Source of the DNA: an uncultured Aquiluna sp.
GTDB taxonomy: Bacteria; Actinomycetota; Actinomycetes; Actinomycetales; Microbacteriaceae
Reading direction: 5' to 3'
Assembly: GCA_913057795.1 (NCBI GenBank)
Contig: CAJXOD010000001.1
Location: 1 to 64,000 of the forward strand
Length of the DNA: 64,000 bases
Shown piece after piece: positions 25,972 through 34,301 of this stretch. The position numbers and the translations under genes are program-made. Positions within the stretch are counted from its first letter, which is position 1; the number at the start of each line of letters is the position of its first letter. The notes under the pieces were generated by a model that searched no databases, had not been told where the DNA came from, and saw nothing but the letters and a program-made list of their open reading frames with translations.

Positions 25972-28419
25972 CTAGATGTAGTAGCTGTAGGCAACAATGC
26001 CTCTTTTGACCAAATCCATGGAGTTATAGGCGGTCTCCGCCAGCTCCGCATCCGCACCTTGAGCAAGCTGGTCCAGAAGGTCGATGATCTGTTTCGACCA
26101 CCTTATGAAGTCTCCGGCAAGCAGCCCTGACACCTTCAGGACATCGTCGAGACGAGCGCCTGTCGCCCATCGGTAAATGGGCCAGGATAACCCGAGGTCC
26201 AACTCGGTTTCGGGCGCAAGTCCGTACTTAGTTTGAAGCTCCACCAACTCTTCTTGAATCAGCTCCGTCCTTTCAAGGACTTCGCGGAACTGGCCCTTCG
26301 GCAACTTGGGCTCGTAATCGCCGTCGTCGCGGCGGTTCTCGTAGACCAGGGCCGCCGCCATGGCCGCGAGCGAGGGGGCATCAAGGTCTTTCCAGGTCCC
26401 CTGGTTTACGCACTGGGCAATGAGCAAGTCTCGCTCGCCATAGATCTTTGCCAGCCGCTGGCCAGACTCGGTTATCTCGAGGTCATCATCTTCTGGTTGG
26501 AGGTAGGCAAGATCCTGCAGCAGGTCGCAGATTCGTGAGAACACCTTAGAGACTTGGTTTGTTCTCGATTCAATTTGATGAACGGCAGTATTTATTTCAG
26601 CGCGGAGCTTCTGATATCGCTCGCCCCATCGCGAGTGGGCTTCTCGTTCGTTACAGCCGTGGCAGGCGTGGGCCCTCAGGGCTCGTTTTAGCTCGGCAAT
26701 ATGCGATTCGTGCTGCCGCATGGACTTGGTCTCACGAATGTCCTTGCCGCCCCTAGAGCGCCAAGAAGCGCCCTTTCGCTCGAGGTCTGTAATTTCACGT
26801 CTTATGCCGGAGTATTCGATGAAGTTTCCCAAGTGACACTGGAGTGCGTCCTCATAGCTTTCAAGCGATGCCTGCTTTTCGGCAATAACTTGCGCAAGTC
26901 CTACGACTGACCGATCAGCTTGGAACTGGGCAAAAGATCGCTCCAGCATCTTGCTGGCCGTTTGGGCGCCAAAGGCTGAAATTAAATTGACTGCCATGTT
27001 GTAGGTCGGGCGGAATGAGCTATTGAGGGGGTAAGTCCGTTTCGAGGCCAGGCCCGCTACCATGTTCGGGTCCAATTGCTGACCCCACAAAATTACTGCG
27101 TGACCCTCGGTGTCGATTCCACGACGGCCGGCCCTCCCGGTCAGCTGCGTGTACTCCCCCGCGGTTATAGAGACTCTAGCCTCACCGTTGAACTTATCAA
27201 GTCTCTCAAGAACGACTGTCCTTGCCGGCATGTTGATGCCCAACGCAAGGGTCTCCGTGGCGAACACCACGCGGACTAATTTCCTAAGAAACAGCTCCTC
27301 CACTACCTCTTTGAACGCAGGCAGCATTCCAGCGTGGTGAGCTGCGTAACCCCGCTCAAGAGAACTGAGCCAGTCGAAGTAGCCCAAGGTGTCGAGGTCC
27401 TCGTCAGCAATCGAACCGCACCTTGCTTCGGCGATTTTTCGAATTTCCTTGGCTTCTTCGCTGGTGGTTAGTCTTACTCCAGCCCGTCTGCAGGCACTTA
27501 CGGATGCTTCGCATCCAACCCGGGAGAAAATGAAGAAAATTGCAGGAAGAAGCTCTGCGCGATCTAGAAGTTCAACAACGTCTGATTTTTCAAGTCTTGG
27601 GAAGCGCCGATCGGGCTGACCACGATAATTCGAACGCGAACTGTTTTTAGGTCCTCGATGCGGGGCACGCTGACGAGCCTGATGCTTTTGCAGCAGCTCC
27701 GGGTTCACACGTGTTTTATTGCTTCCTGTTTCGAATAGCTCAAGTAGCTCCTCCCCAAACATCACGTGCTGATGCAGTGGCACCGGTCGAATTTCCGACA
27801 CAATTACTTCAGTATTTCCCCGAACCTCCGCCAGCCATGCTCCAAACTCTTCCGCATTGGAAACGGTGGCGCTTAGAGAGACGACCTTGACGTCCTTAGG
27901 AAGATGAAGAATCACTTCCTCCCAAACCGCTCCCCTGAATCTGTCGGCTAGATAGTGCACTTCGTCCATGACGACATAGCCCAAGTCCATTAGCGTGGTA
28001 CTTGTGGCGTAGATCATGTTCCTTAGGACTTCGGTGGTCATAACAACAATCTCAGCTTCTGAGTTACTGTTGCTGTCACCGGTTAGCAGTCCGACTCTAT
28101 TTTTACCGTAACGGGCTGCCAGCTCAGCGAACTTTTGATTACTTAGTGCCTTAATCGGGGTGGTGTAAAAAACCTTCTGCCCCTTGGCTAGTGCCAAGTG
28201 GATGGCGAACTCTCCGACGATTGTCTTACCAGCCCCAGTTGGAGCGGCAACCAAGACCCCCGCGCCGGCCTCAAGTGCTAGGCAGGCCTGCTCCTGAAAG
28301 TCATCTAAGGGGAAACGTAACTCATGTGTGAAAAGCTCGAATTCGGGAAATTTTGATTTTGACTTGGCTCGCCGGTAACGATCGGCGAGGCTAGGCTCAC
28401 TGGACTTCGATGTCGTCAT
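25972..28419 (-). CDS. helY: DEAD/DEAH-box RNA helicase, Ski2/Mtr4-like (HelY)
   Basis: This 815-residue superfamily 2 helicase shows Walker A APTGAGKTIVGEF, motif II DEVHYLADRFRG, motif III SLSAT, motif V ATETLALGINMPARTV and motif VI TGRAGRRGIDTEG. A C-terminal DSHCT-type domain follows, ending in VKRGIVAYSYYI. Bacterial HelY proteins resemble eukaryotic exosome helicases Mtr4/Ski2 and are presumed to act in RNA processing or decay. It is somewhat shorter than mycobacterial HelY. Its start overlaps the tatC end by 23 bases; tatA-tatC-helY is conserved in actinobacteria. The link to the Tat genes is positional only. Confidence 0.9.
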   Translation of the reverse strand: MTTSKSSEPSLADRYRRAKSKSKFPEFELFTHELRFPLDDFQEQACLALEAGAGVLVAAPTGAGKTIVGEFAIHLALAKGQKVFYTTPIKALSNQKFAELAARYGKNRVGLLTGDSNSNSEAEIVVMTTEVLRNMIYATSTTLMDLGYVVMDEVHYLADRFRGAVWEEVILHLPKDVKVVSLSATVSNAEEFGAWLAEVRGNTEVIVSEIRPVPLHQHVMFGEELLELFETGSNKTRVNPELLQKHQARQRAPHRGPKNSSRSNYRGQPDRRFPRLEKSDVVELLDRAELLPAIFFIFSRVGCEASVSACRRAGVRLTTSEEAKEIRKIAEARCGSIADEDLDTLGYFDWLSSLERGYAAHHAGMLPAFKEVVEELFLRKLVRVVFATETLALGINMPARTVVLERLDKFNGEARVSITAGEYTQLTGRAGRRGIDTEGHAVILWGQQLDPNMVAGLASKRTYPLNSSFRPTYNMAVNLISAFGAQTASKMLERSFAQFQADRSVVGLAQVIAEKQASLESYEDALQCHLGNFIEYSGIRREITDLERKGASWRSRGGKDIRETKSMRQHESHIAELKRALRAHACHGCNEREAHSRWGERYQKLRAEINTAVHQIESRTNQVSKVFSRICDLLQDLAYLQPEDDDLEITESGQRLAKIYGERDLLIAQCVNQGTWKDLDAPSLAAMAAALVYENRRDDGDYEPKLPKGQFREVLERTELIQEELVELQTKYGLAPETELDLGLSWPIYRWATGARLDDVLKVSGLLAGDFIRWSKQIIDLLDQLAQGADAELAETAYNSMDLVKRGIVAYSYYI

Positions 28420-29185
28420 CTACAAACTTCGATAGTTTTCTTGCTCGTCGCTTGTCGTTTGCGATTGAAATTCCAACCGCAGTAAAGAACAGCAAGGTGA
28501 GCGGTGCCATGAGCAGGAACATTGACATCGGCTCTGCCGTTGGAGTGGCCAGGGCCGATACGGTCGCAATTATCAGCAGTGCAATTCTCCAAGCCTTGAG
28601 AATGCCTTTGCCAGTTACGAGACCGGCGAAGTTCATCAGTACTAATACAACCGGCATTACGAAGGCCAGGCCGAAGATTAGAAGAATCCTGATCGCGAAC
28701 AATACGTACTCCGCCGCGTTTATGACGTTCGAGCTTCCTTCAGGTGTAAAACCAATTAGAACCACCACGAAACCAGGAAGCGATGTCCACGCCAGGTAGG
28801 TACCAAGAAGAAAAAGTGGCAGAGCGGAAAACACAAAGCCGACCGCGTAACGCCGTTCCCTAAGTTTTAGACCAGGAGACACAAAAGCCCAGAGATTCCA
28901 AAGCCACACCGGAGCAGTCATAAGGACGCCCAGGAAAATAGAAATTTGGATGCGAAGGTCAAACGCGGAAACTACTGTTCCAAAGTTGACGATGGCATCT
29001 ATGCCGCGCTCACGAGTGACATCTAAAAGTGGGCCTTGTAAGACCTTGAACACCGGATCGAATAGAAACCAACCAACCACTGTTCCCGCTATTACGAAAC
29101 CAGCCGACCATGAGAGACGAACCCTAAATTCTCTTAGGTGAGATGAAAGGCTCATTCGGCGCTCTTTGTTTTTGCGCCAGAGCAT
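28397..29185 (-). CDS. tatC: Sec-independent protein translocase TatC
   Basis: TatC is the receptor of the twin-arginine translocase and recognises the paired arginines of folded export substrates. Six membrane helices are predicted in 262 residues. The N-terminal cytoplasmic motif MSLSSHLREFRVRL contains the conserved H-L-x-E-x-R pattern, and FETPL-type substrate-binding loops are replaced by the region around SPGLKLRERRYAVGF. It starts at the tatA stop (one-base overlap). No tatB is seen, which is normal when TatA serves both roles. Confidence 0.95.
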   Translation of the reverse strand: MLWRKNKERRMSLSSHLREFRVRLSWSAGFVIAGTVVGWFLFDPVFKVLQGPLLDVTRERGIDAIVNFGTVVSAFDLRIQISIFLGVLMTAPVWLWNLWAFVSPGLKLRERRYAVGFVFSALPLFLLGTYLAWTSLPGFVVVLIGFTPEGSSNVINAAEYVLFAIRILLIFGLAFVMPVVLVLMNFAGLVTGKGILKAWRIALLIIATVSALATPTAEPMSMFLLMAPLTLLFFTAVGISIANDKRRARKLSKFVDDDIEVQ

Positions 29186-29394
29186 TAGTCCTTCTTCTTG
29201 TCGCCTTCACTAGGCGCTTCAGCCGCTACTTCACTAGCCTTAGTTTCGGCACTCTCGCCGTTTTTACCTATTTCTTTTCGGAAAATCCTCATAGATTGCG
29301 CTGCGCTCTTTGCCAAAGCCGGAAGCTTCGGTGCTCCCCATAGCAGAAGGACGATTGCGAGGATGATGATCCATTCCCAGCCTTGAAGTCTCAT
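29185..29394 (-). CDS. tatA: Sec-independent protein translocase TatA
   Basis: This 69-residue protein has one N-terminal membrane helix (WEWIIILAIVLLLWG), the hinge GAPKLPALAKS and an amphipathic helix followed by a charged tail. It forms the variable-size pore of the twin-arginine pathway. It lies two bases after the upstream small membrane protein and overlaps tatC by one base, so both are translated together. Confidence 0.93.
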   Translation of the reverse strand: MRLQGWEWIIILAIVLLLWGAPKLPALAKSAAQSMRIFRKEIGKNGESAETKASEVAAEAPSEGDKKKD

Positions 29395-29396
29395 GC

Positions 29397-29708
29397 CTAC
29401 CTCTTATCCATTTCGATGTCATTAATTCTTTGAATCAGTCTACGCCTTCTGGACTTGACTCGTTGCTCCTTGGCCTGCCCGATTCTGCGTCTTTCACCCA
29501 AGAGCGACATCAGGTCTGATCCGCTAGTTACCTGAGCCTTACTGGGTGTGGTCATGTCGAAGTTGTACAGATCCTTAATCAGCTCTTTGGCCTTTATTAT
29601 CTCAGTGCTTAGCTTTTTTGCTGAGAGTAATAATCGGTATCCAAGTAACCCAAGAACATACAGACAAGCGAGGGAGACAAGGAGAAGCATCAAGCCAAAT
29701 CCTGTCAT
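29397..29708 (-). CDS. Small membrane protein of unknown function between pafC and tatA
   Basis: I do not recognise this 103-residue protein. It has one N-terminal membrane helix (MLLLVSLACLYVLGLLGYRLLL), a short helical stretch, and a very basic C-terminal region (EQRVKSRRRRLIQRIND), so it is probably a tail facing the cytoplasm and able to bind nucleic acid, ribosomes or acidic lipid. The ATG overlaps the pafC stop (TAATG), a strong argument for this start over one eight codons upstream. In mycobacteria pafC is followed directly by tatA, so the insertion here is notable. Confidence 0.7.
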   Translation of the reverse strand: MTGFGLMLLLVSLACLYVLGLLGYRLLLSAKKLSTEIIKAKELIKDLYNFDMTTPSKAQVTSGSDLMSLLGERRRIGQAKEQRVKSRRRRLIQRINDIEMDKR

Positions 29709-30673
29709 TAGTCTTGGTCCTCCGGGGCCCAACTGCCCGATCGCGCGTTTATGGCAAATTGCCTAACGGCTTCGACGGCACTACTTGGTGATAACACTCT
29801 AGCTTGACCCGCGTAACGAGCGACATGTCTTCCGAGGGCCTTCAGGCTTCCAACCTGAATTTTGCCGGTTACATTGCCCTCAGCGTCTCGGTGAATGTCT
29901 ATGGCCGGAAAGTTCCAGAAAATCTCACTGGCCTCCTGGGAAGCAAAGATTTCAACCGTTGTTTCGTTTTCAATTTGACCGAACACTTCCAGGGGCACAT
30001 CGGCCAGCTGAGAGGCCTCAGAAACTGGTTTGCCGGTGTTCTCAATTTTTGTAATGCGATCCAACCTGAAGGACCGCACTGCTTGGTTCGTATGACACCA
30101 ACCCCGCAAGTAGTGTCTTCTCCCCACATAATCGACCCTAAGCGGGTCGATGTCGCGTTCGGATTTTTCTCCAAGCTGATTGACGTATGAAGCAACCAGC
30201 TGAGTCTTATCAAGAAGGGCTTGCTGAATCGCTTGCAATGTTTCCTCACGTGCCGGTGATGCCAGGATGGTTATCGGAATGGCCCCAGAACCTATTTGAC
30301 TGCGAATCTGAGACAGAGCAACGTTTCCAGCAAACTGCGGTAGGGCTGCTAAAAAATCAAGGCCGGCTGCTAGAGCGGTTGTTTGTCGCTTAGACAGTAG
30401 TGGAGGGCGTCTCAGCGCCGCCATGCCAGCCGAAAAGTCAACTTCTCCTTTTTCAAGGAGCTCTTCATCCACGTAAAAGTGGGTTTCGAACCGACCGATA
30501 TCCTCACTGTTAGCGATTGTCTTGACTGCTCGAACTATTGTTTTCTCGCTGTACCCAAAGTGCAAGGCAAGTTCCTTTGAGGACATCGGCCCATCCCTGA
30601 GCACTAATCCTACGATCGACAGGGAGAGATTGAATAGGTCCTCGGCATCGATTTCCTGCTTAGGCATGAGCAT
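29708..30673 (-). CDS. pafC: WYL-domain transcriptional regulator PafC
   Basis: PafC works with PafB as a heterodimeric activator of the LexA/RecA-independent DNA damage response in mycobacteria. The 321-residue protein has an N-terminal winged helix-turn-helix (GPMSSKELALHFGYSEKTI), a WYL domain (about residues 140-215, with YVGRRHYLRGWCHTNQAVRSFRLDRI) and a C-terminal WCX domain. Its start lies 14 bases inside the pafB gene, so the two are coupled. In most actinobacteria these genes follow pafA and the proteasome; neither is present here. Confidence 0.9.
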   Translation of the reverse strand: MLMPKQEIDAEDLFNLSLSIVGLVLRDGPMSSKELALHFGYSEKTIVRAVKTIANSEDIGRFETHFYVDEELLEKGEVDFSAGMAALRRPPLLSKRQTTALAAGLDFLAALPQFAGNVALSQIRSQIGSGAIPITILASPAREETLQAIQQALLDKTQLVASYVNQLGEKSERDIDPLRVDYVGRRHYLRGWCHTNQAVRSFRLDRITKIENTGKPVSEASQLADVPLEVFGQIENETTVEIFASQEASEIFWNFPAIDIHRDAEGNVTGKIQVGSLKALGRHVARYAGQARVLSPSSAVEAVRQFAINARSGSWAPEDQD

Positions 30674-31613
30674 CCAATACTCGTTGCCAGCCAGAGTCGA
30701 TTCTTTGGCTTAGTGATAACGGGGATAGCACTTGAACCTCTGGCCCGAACTCCATCAGGTCCTCGGCAAATAATGCCTCATCCATGAAATTAACTTCAAC
30801 GGTTCCATTGTCTTTTGCGCCAAAATGCCACCAAGCCTCGCTGTCTTGCTCGACTTTTAGAACGGCGACGTTTTTGGTAACAAATGCAACTAGTTCGGCT
30901 TCTGCTTCATCAACCTGCGCTGCAGAGACCGATTCTCCTGGGAGCTCGGAAGATCTGACCTCAGAGACGATCCTTCTGAGTAAAAAGTTTTTTATTTCCT
31001 GGGCCTGCTTTGCGAGCAAGACCCATTGGCCTTCGATAAACCTTAGCTTCAGAGGTGTTACCTCCCGCATCGAAGTCGTTCCTGCTGTTTTACGGTAACT
31101 AAATCTAACCAGCTTGCCTTCTGCGATGGCGTCGGCAAGCGGTGCGAAGCTTTCTTGCTGTGCCAATAATCGAGGGGTGAAGGCAGACAGTTGCCTTGAA
31201 GAGTCCACAACGCCTAGTGAACGCAGTCTTATGAGCCCGGACTGCGCTGACTTGGAGAGCAATTGGTTATTCCATGCCTTGGCCGCCAATTCAAGAAGCG
31301 TCATATGCTCATTGTTGATCTCAAACCCAGCCGGCCAATCAAAGCTACCTTTTGCAATCCGGTATCTGGCGCTGTCGGTTTCTTCGAAGCTACTGGAGTC
31401 AATCACCTCCAGCTGAACTCCCATTTCCCGAAGATCGCTTTTATCTCGGTCAAACATTTTTTCTTTCGCTGAATCCGACCCCTGCTCGGCGTAAGAAACC
31501 ACCGAGCGGAAAATATCATTCTTGCTAAGCCCAATTACTGGAGCCGCCATCAGGCAGCAGGTTAGAGTAAACAGCCGCTCGGCTGGGCTCTGCTTACTCG
31601 CACCTGCGGACAT
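30660..31613 (-). CDS. pafB: WYL-domain transcriptional regulator PafB
   Basis: PafB is the partner of PafC. It has an N-terminal winged helix (SPAERLFTLTCCLMAAPVIGLSKNDIF), a linker, a WYL domain (about 155-225, with GKLVRFSYRKTAGTTSMREV and LKLRFIEGQWVLLAKQ) and a WCX-type C-terminus. WYL domains bind single-stranded DNA or other ligands and switch the dimer on after DNA damage. The gene starts eight bases after the FKBP gene and overlaps pafC by 14 bases. Regulation of DNA repair genes is inferred from the mycobacterial system. Confidence 0.9.
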   Translation of the reverse strand: MSAGASKQSPAERLFTLTCCLMAAPVIGLSKNDIFRSVVSYAEQGSDSAKEKMFDRDKSDLREMGVQLEVIDSSSFEETDSARYRIAKGSFDWPAGFEINNEHMTLLELAAKAWNNQLLSKSAQSGLIRLRSLGVVDSSRQLSAFTPRLLAQQESFAPLADAIAEGKLVRFSYRKTAGTTSMREVTPLKLRFIEGQWVLLAKQAQEIKNFLLRRIVSEVRSSELPGESVSAAQVDEAEAELVAFVTKNVAVLKVEQDSEAWWHFGAKDNGTVEVNFMDEALFAEDLMEFGPEVQVLSPLSLSQRIDSGWQRVLDAHA

Positions 31614-31621
31614 AGTAAAAG

Positions 31622-32596
31622 CTACTTTCCTAGGACGTCAATCACGAAAATCAGGGTTGAGCCCGCTGGAATACTGCCCTGTTCACTGTCGCCGTAGCCA
31701 AGCTCCGGAGGAATCACGGCAATAACTCTTGAGCCGACGGTAACTTGATCAAGTGCCATCACGAAACCCTCTATGAGGCCGTCAGGGGTGATTGGAAAAG
31801 TAGCCGGAGACTGTCGTTCCCATGAGCTGTCAAACTGCTCTCCATCCCAGGTCCAGCCGGTGTAATGAAGCACGACGTTGTCGCCGATTTCCACTGGTTC
31901 TCCGCCGCCCTCAATTAGCACAGCACTCATGTATTCATCTGGTGCGGCACTTGAAGGGATCTGGATACCAGGCTGTCCGTCTGGGGCTGAAACCACCGTG
32001 GGCAATCCCGCTTTTGCGGGCTGAGCATCTCCATTGGCCCTTGGCAGGTAAGCCTCAATAATGTCAAAGACAAAAATAACTCCGTCGGAAGCGCCAATTC
32101 CAAGGCTTTGGATGCCAACGTTGCCGTGGGCATTCTCGGCATCTAATAGCACCGCGACGCGAGAGCCAACGTTCACGCCGGTAAGGGCGCTACAAAAATC
32201 TGGCACAAGGCCCGGGTAAAGATCCTGCGGGACATAATCCTGACTAGTGAAGTCGCTGGCTTGAAGGGTGTCTCCAGTAGACGCATTGAAGCCGGCGAAA
32301 TGAAGGAGTACCTGTTGGCCACCAAGAACCTCACCGCCATCTCCTTCGATGATAACTGCGGTCTCAATTCCGGCTCCGCTCAAGGGCACCGGAAAGCTGA
32401 CCTCTGGCTGAGTGCCGAGGTCTCCCAAGACAGTTATCTGATCGGCTGCGTCACCAGTTTGGAAGCTCTCGCACTGAGTATCCAATCCAACGCTCAGCTC
32501 CGCGTAGGCAAGAGGTCCGGTTGGCTCACTGGCACAGCCAGCAAGAATTAGTAATGGGATTGAAAGCACAGCTATTTTTTGCAAGTTAGTTCTCAT
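31622..32596 (-). CDS. FKBP-type peptidyl-prolyl isomerase lipoprotein, two domains
   Basis: This is an exported 324-residue protein with a lipoprotein signal peptide ending in LAGC (Cys21). Two FKBP units follow. The C-terminal one (about 225-324) has the usual active-site residues in VVLHYTGWTWDGEQFDSSWER, GLIEGFVMALDQVTVGSR and IPPELGYGD. The N-terminal one (about 80-185) is diverged: VLLHFAGFNASTGDTLQ keeps the fold but lacks the FDSS and LGYG motifs, so it may serve as a chaperone or scaffold. It sits between trmI and pafB, where other actinobacteria place the proteasome genes. Confidence 0.9.
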   Translation of the reverse strand: MRTNLQKIAVLSIPLLILAGCASEPTGPLAYAELSVGLDTQCESFQTGDAADQITVLGDLGTQPEVSFPVPLSGAGIETAVIIEGDGGEVLGGQQVLLHFAGFNASTGDTLQASDFTSQDYVPQDLYPGLVPDFCSALTGVNVGSRVAVLLDAENAHGNVGIQSLGIGASDGVIFVFDIIEAYLPRANGDAQPAKAGLPTVVSAPDGQPGIQIPSSAAPDEYMSAVLIEGGGEPVEIGDNVVLHYTGWTWDGEQFDSSWERQSPATFPITPDGLIEGFVMALDQVTVGSRVIAVIPPELGYGDSEQGSIPAGSTLIFVIDVLGK

Positions 32597-32608
32597 TTCT
32601 GGGTATAC

Positions 32609-33571
32609 CTAATTCTGCCTTGGATTCAAGTTGTTCGTGACCTTGCGAACTGTTTTTCTAAGCTTTTTCTCACTGAGCGGTCTTTGGCCCATGGCCTGGG
32701 GTAGCCAAATGTCCATGTCTTCATCGGTGTGCTCAGTCTTGTTGCCTCTTCTAGCCTTAAAACTTGGGAGGACTGTGTCTGGAGCAAGGCGTCTAGCGGA
32801 CAACAAGAACCCAGTGTGTGAAATCATTCTGTGCTCGGGCCTCACGGCCAGGCCATCTAGGTGCCAAGGCCTAACCATTGACTCCCAAGCAAGTGGAGCG
32901 GTAAAGCCCCCATGAGCTCTGATTTCCTCGAAGGTCCGGCTCAACTGTGTGACGGTAGCCACGTAGATGATTACCAGTCCACCTGGCTTCATTGCGGTTG
33001 CAACTTCACCGATGCACTCCCACGGGGCAAGCATGTCAAGCACGACACGATCGGCGCTCGCAGCTTCGCAGTGTTTGGAGAGCATTTCTTGCAAGTCGCC
33101 AATGACAACCTCCCAGTTAGGAGGTTGGGATCCCAAGAAATTTTCAACATTCCCCTTGGCAATTTCTGCGAACTCGGCTCGACGTTCAAAGGACGTTAGT
33201 TTCCCGTGTTCCCCAATGGCTCTTATCAGATAGCTAGAAAGTGCGCCGGATCCAACTCCAGCTTCGATCACATTGGCACCGGGGAAGATGTCCCCCTCAA
33301 CCAGGATTTGTGCCGCATCCTTTGGGTACACAATTGCTGCACCACGCGGCATGGAAAGCACGTAATCACTGAGTAAAGGTTTGAGGGCCAAATACTGGTC
33401 ACCATTGTGATTTTCAATCACCGAACCCGAAGGCTTACCGATGATGTCATCGTGCTGGATTTCACCTTTGTGAGACCCAAACCTGTTTCCGGCCGTTAAC
33501 CGAATCGTGTTCATGATGCCTTTTGGGCCAGTCAGCTGGACCCTGTCGCCGACTTCAAAGATTTCGTTCAT
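32609..33571 (-). CDS. trmI: tRNA (adenine(58)-N(1))-methyltransferase TrmI
   Basis: TrmI methylates A58 in the T-loop of tRNAs. The 320-residue protein has a small N-terminal domain (GDRVQLTGPKG and KGEIQHDDIIGKP) and a Rossmann-type S-adenosylmethionine domain with VIEAGVGSGALSSYL, the acidic loop FERRAEF and VVLDMLAPWE. It is homologous to mycobacterial Rv2118c. The ATG overlaps the stop of the HAD phosphatase gene by four bases. In mycobacteria trmI borders the proteasome cluster. Confidence 0.92.
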   Translation of the reverse strand: MNEIFEVGDRVQLTGPKGIMNTIRLTAGNRFGSHKGEIQHDDIIGKPSGSVIENHNGDQYLALKPLLSDYVLSMPRGAAIVYPKDAAQILVEGDIFPGANVIEAGVGSGALSSYLIRAIGEHGKLTSFERRAEFAEIAKGNVENFLGSQPPNWEVVIGDLQEMLSKHCEAASADRVVLDMLAPWECIGEVATAMKPGGLVIIYVATVTQLSRTFEEIRAHGGFTAPLAWESMVRPWHLDGLAVRPEHRMISHTGFLLSARRLAPDTVLPSFKARRGNKTEHTDEDMDIWLPQAMGQRPLSEKKLRKTVRKVTNNLNPRQN

Positions 33572-34245
33572 TGGTCCTCATTGTCTATTTTCAAAGCGGA
33601 TAGATTCTCGATGGTCACCTCGGTCAACGAGGCGATGATTCTCCTGTTGGGGCCGGTTGGCAGATTGATGATGTTGGTTATTCCTATCGCATGACACCCA
33701 GCAGCCTCAGCGGAGGATAGGCCTGTCGGAGAATCTTCGAAAGCCAGACAGTCCTCCGGTGCAACTCCAAGGAGTTCGGCTGCTCGCAGGTATGGCTCCG
33801 GGTGTGGTTTTCCCTTTGTGACATCGTCGCCGGCCACCACTACGTCGAAGGCTTGAAAGTCAATCTGATCGGCAACCGTGAGCGCCATGGTTCGCATGGA
33901 CATGGTGACAAGAGCGGTTTTAATGCCCGCCTTTTTTAGTTCAACAAGCAGTTCGAGTGCGCCTGGCCTCCAGGGTAACTTTGTCCTGAGCTGCTCAATG
34001 ACTTCTTCGGTCAGTCGATCGATGACTTCCCGGGTGGTCATGTCCTCGATACCAAATTTATTTCTCAAGAGGTCCGAGGCGTGAAATAAATCGTTGCCTA
34101 TCAGCTGCAATGCATCTTTTTCGGTCCAGGTGCTGCCGTATTGCTTAGCAAGGCGCGTCTCGGATAGCATCCAGTAGGGCTCGGAGTCAATTAGAGTGCC
34201 ATCCATGTCCCACAAGACAGCCTTTGGAAAGTTATTACTCGACAT
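33568..34245 (-). CDS. HAD family phosphatase
   Basis: This 225-residue haloacid dehalogenase-type hydrolase has the nucleophile motif LWDMDGTLIDSEPYW, the motif II threonine in ALVTMSMR, the lysine in KGKPHPEPY and the acidic pair in FEDSPTGLSSAEAAG. The cap type fits the beta-phosphoglucomutase/sugar phosphatase subgroup. The substrate is unknown. It is the first gene of an 11-gene cluster that runs to ppm and is divergent from the PAC2 gene. Confidence 0.88.
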   Translation of the reverse strand: MSSNNFPKAVLWDMDGTLIDSEPYWMLSETRLAKQYGSTWTEKDALQLIGNDLFHASDLLRNKFGIEDMTTREVIDRLTEEVIEQLRTKLPWRPGALELLVELKKAGIKTALVTMSMRTMALTVADQIDFQAFDVVVAGDDVTKGKPHPEPYLRAAELLGVAPEDCLAFEDSPTGLSSAEAAGCHAIGITNIINLPTGPNRRIIASLTEVTIENLSALKIDNEDQ

Positions 34246-34301
34246 TTGTCCCAGTCTAGTTCCAGCTTCAATTAGAGTTTGTGAGTATAAAAGGAGTTCG
34301 C

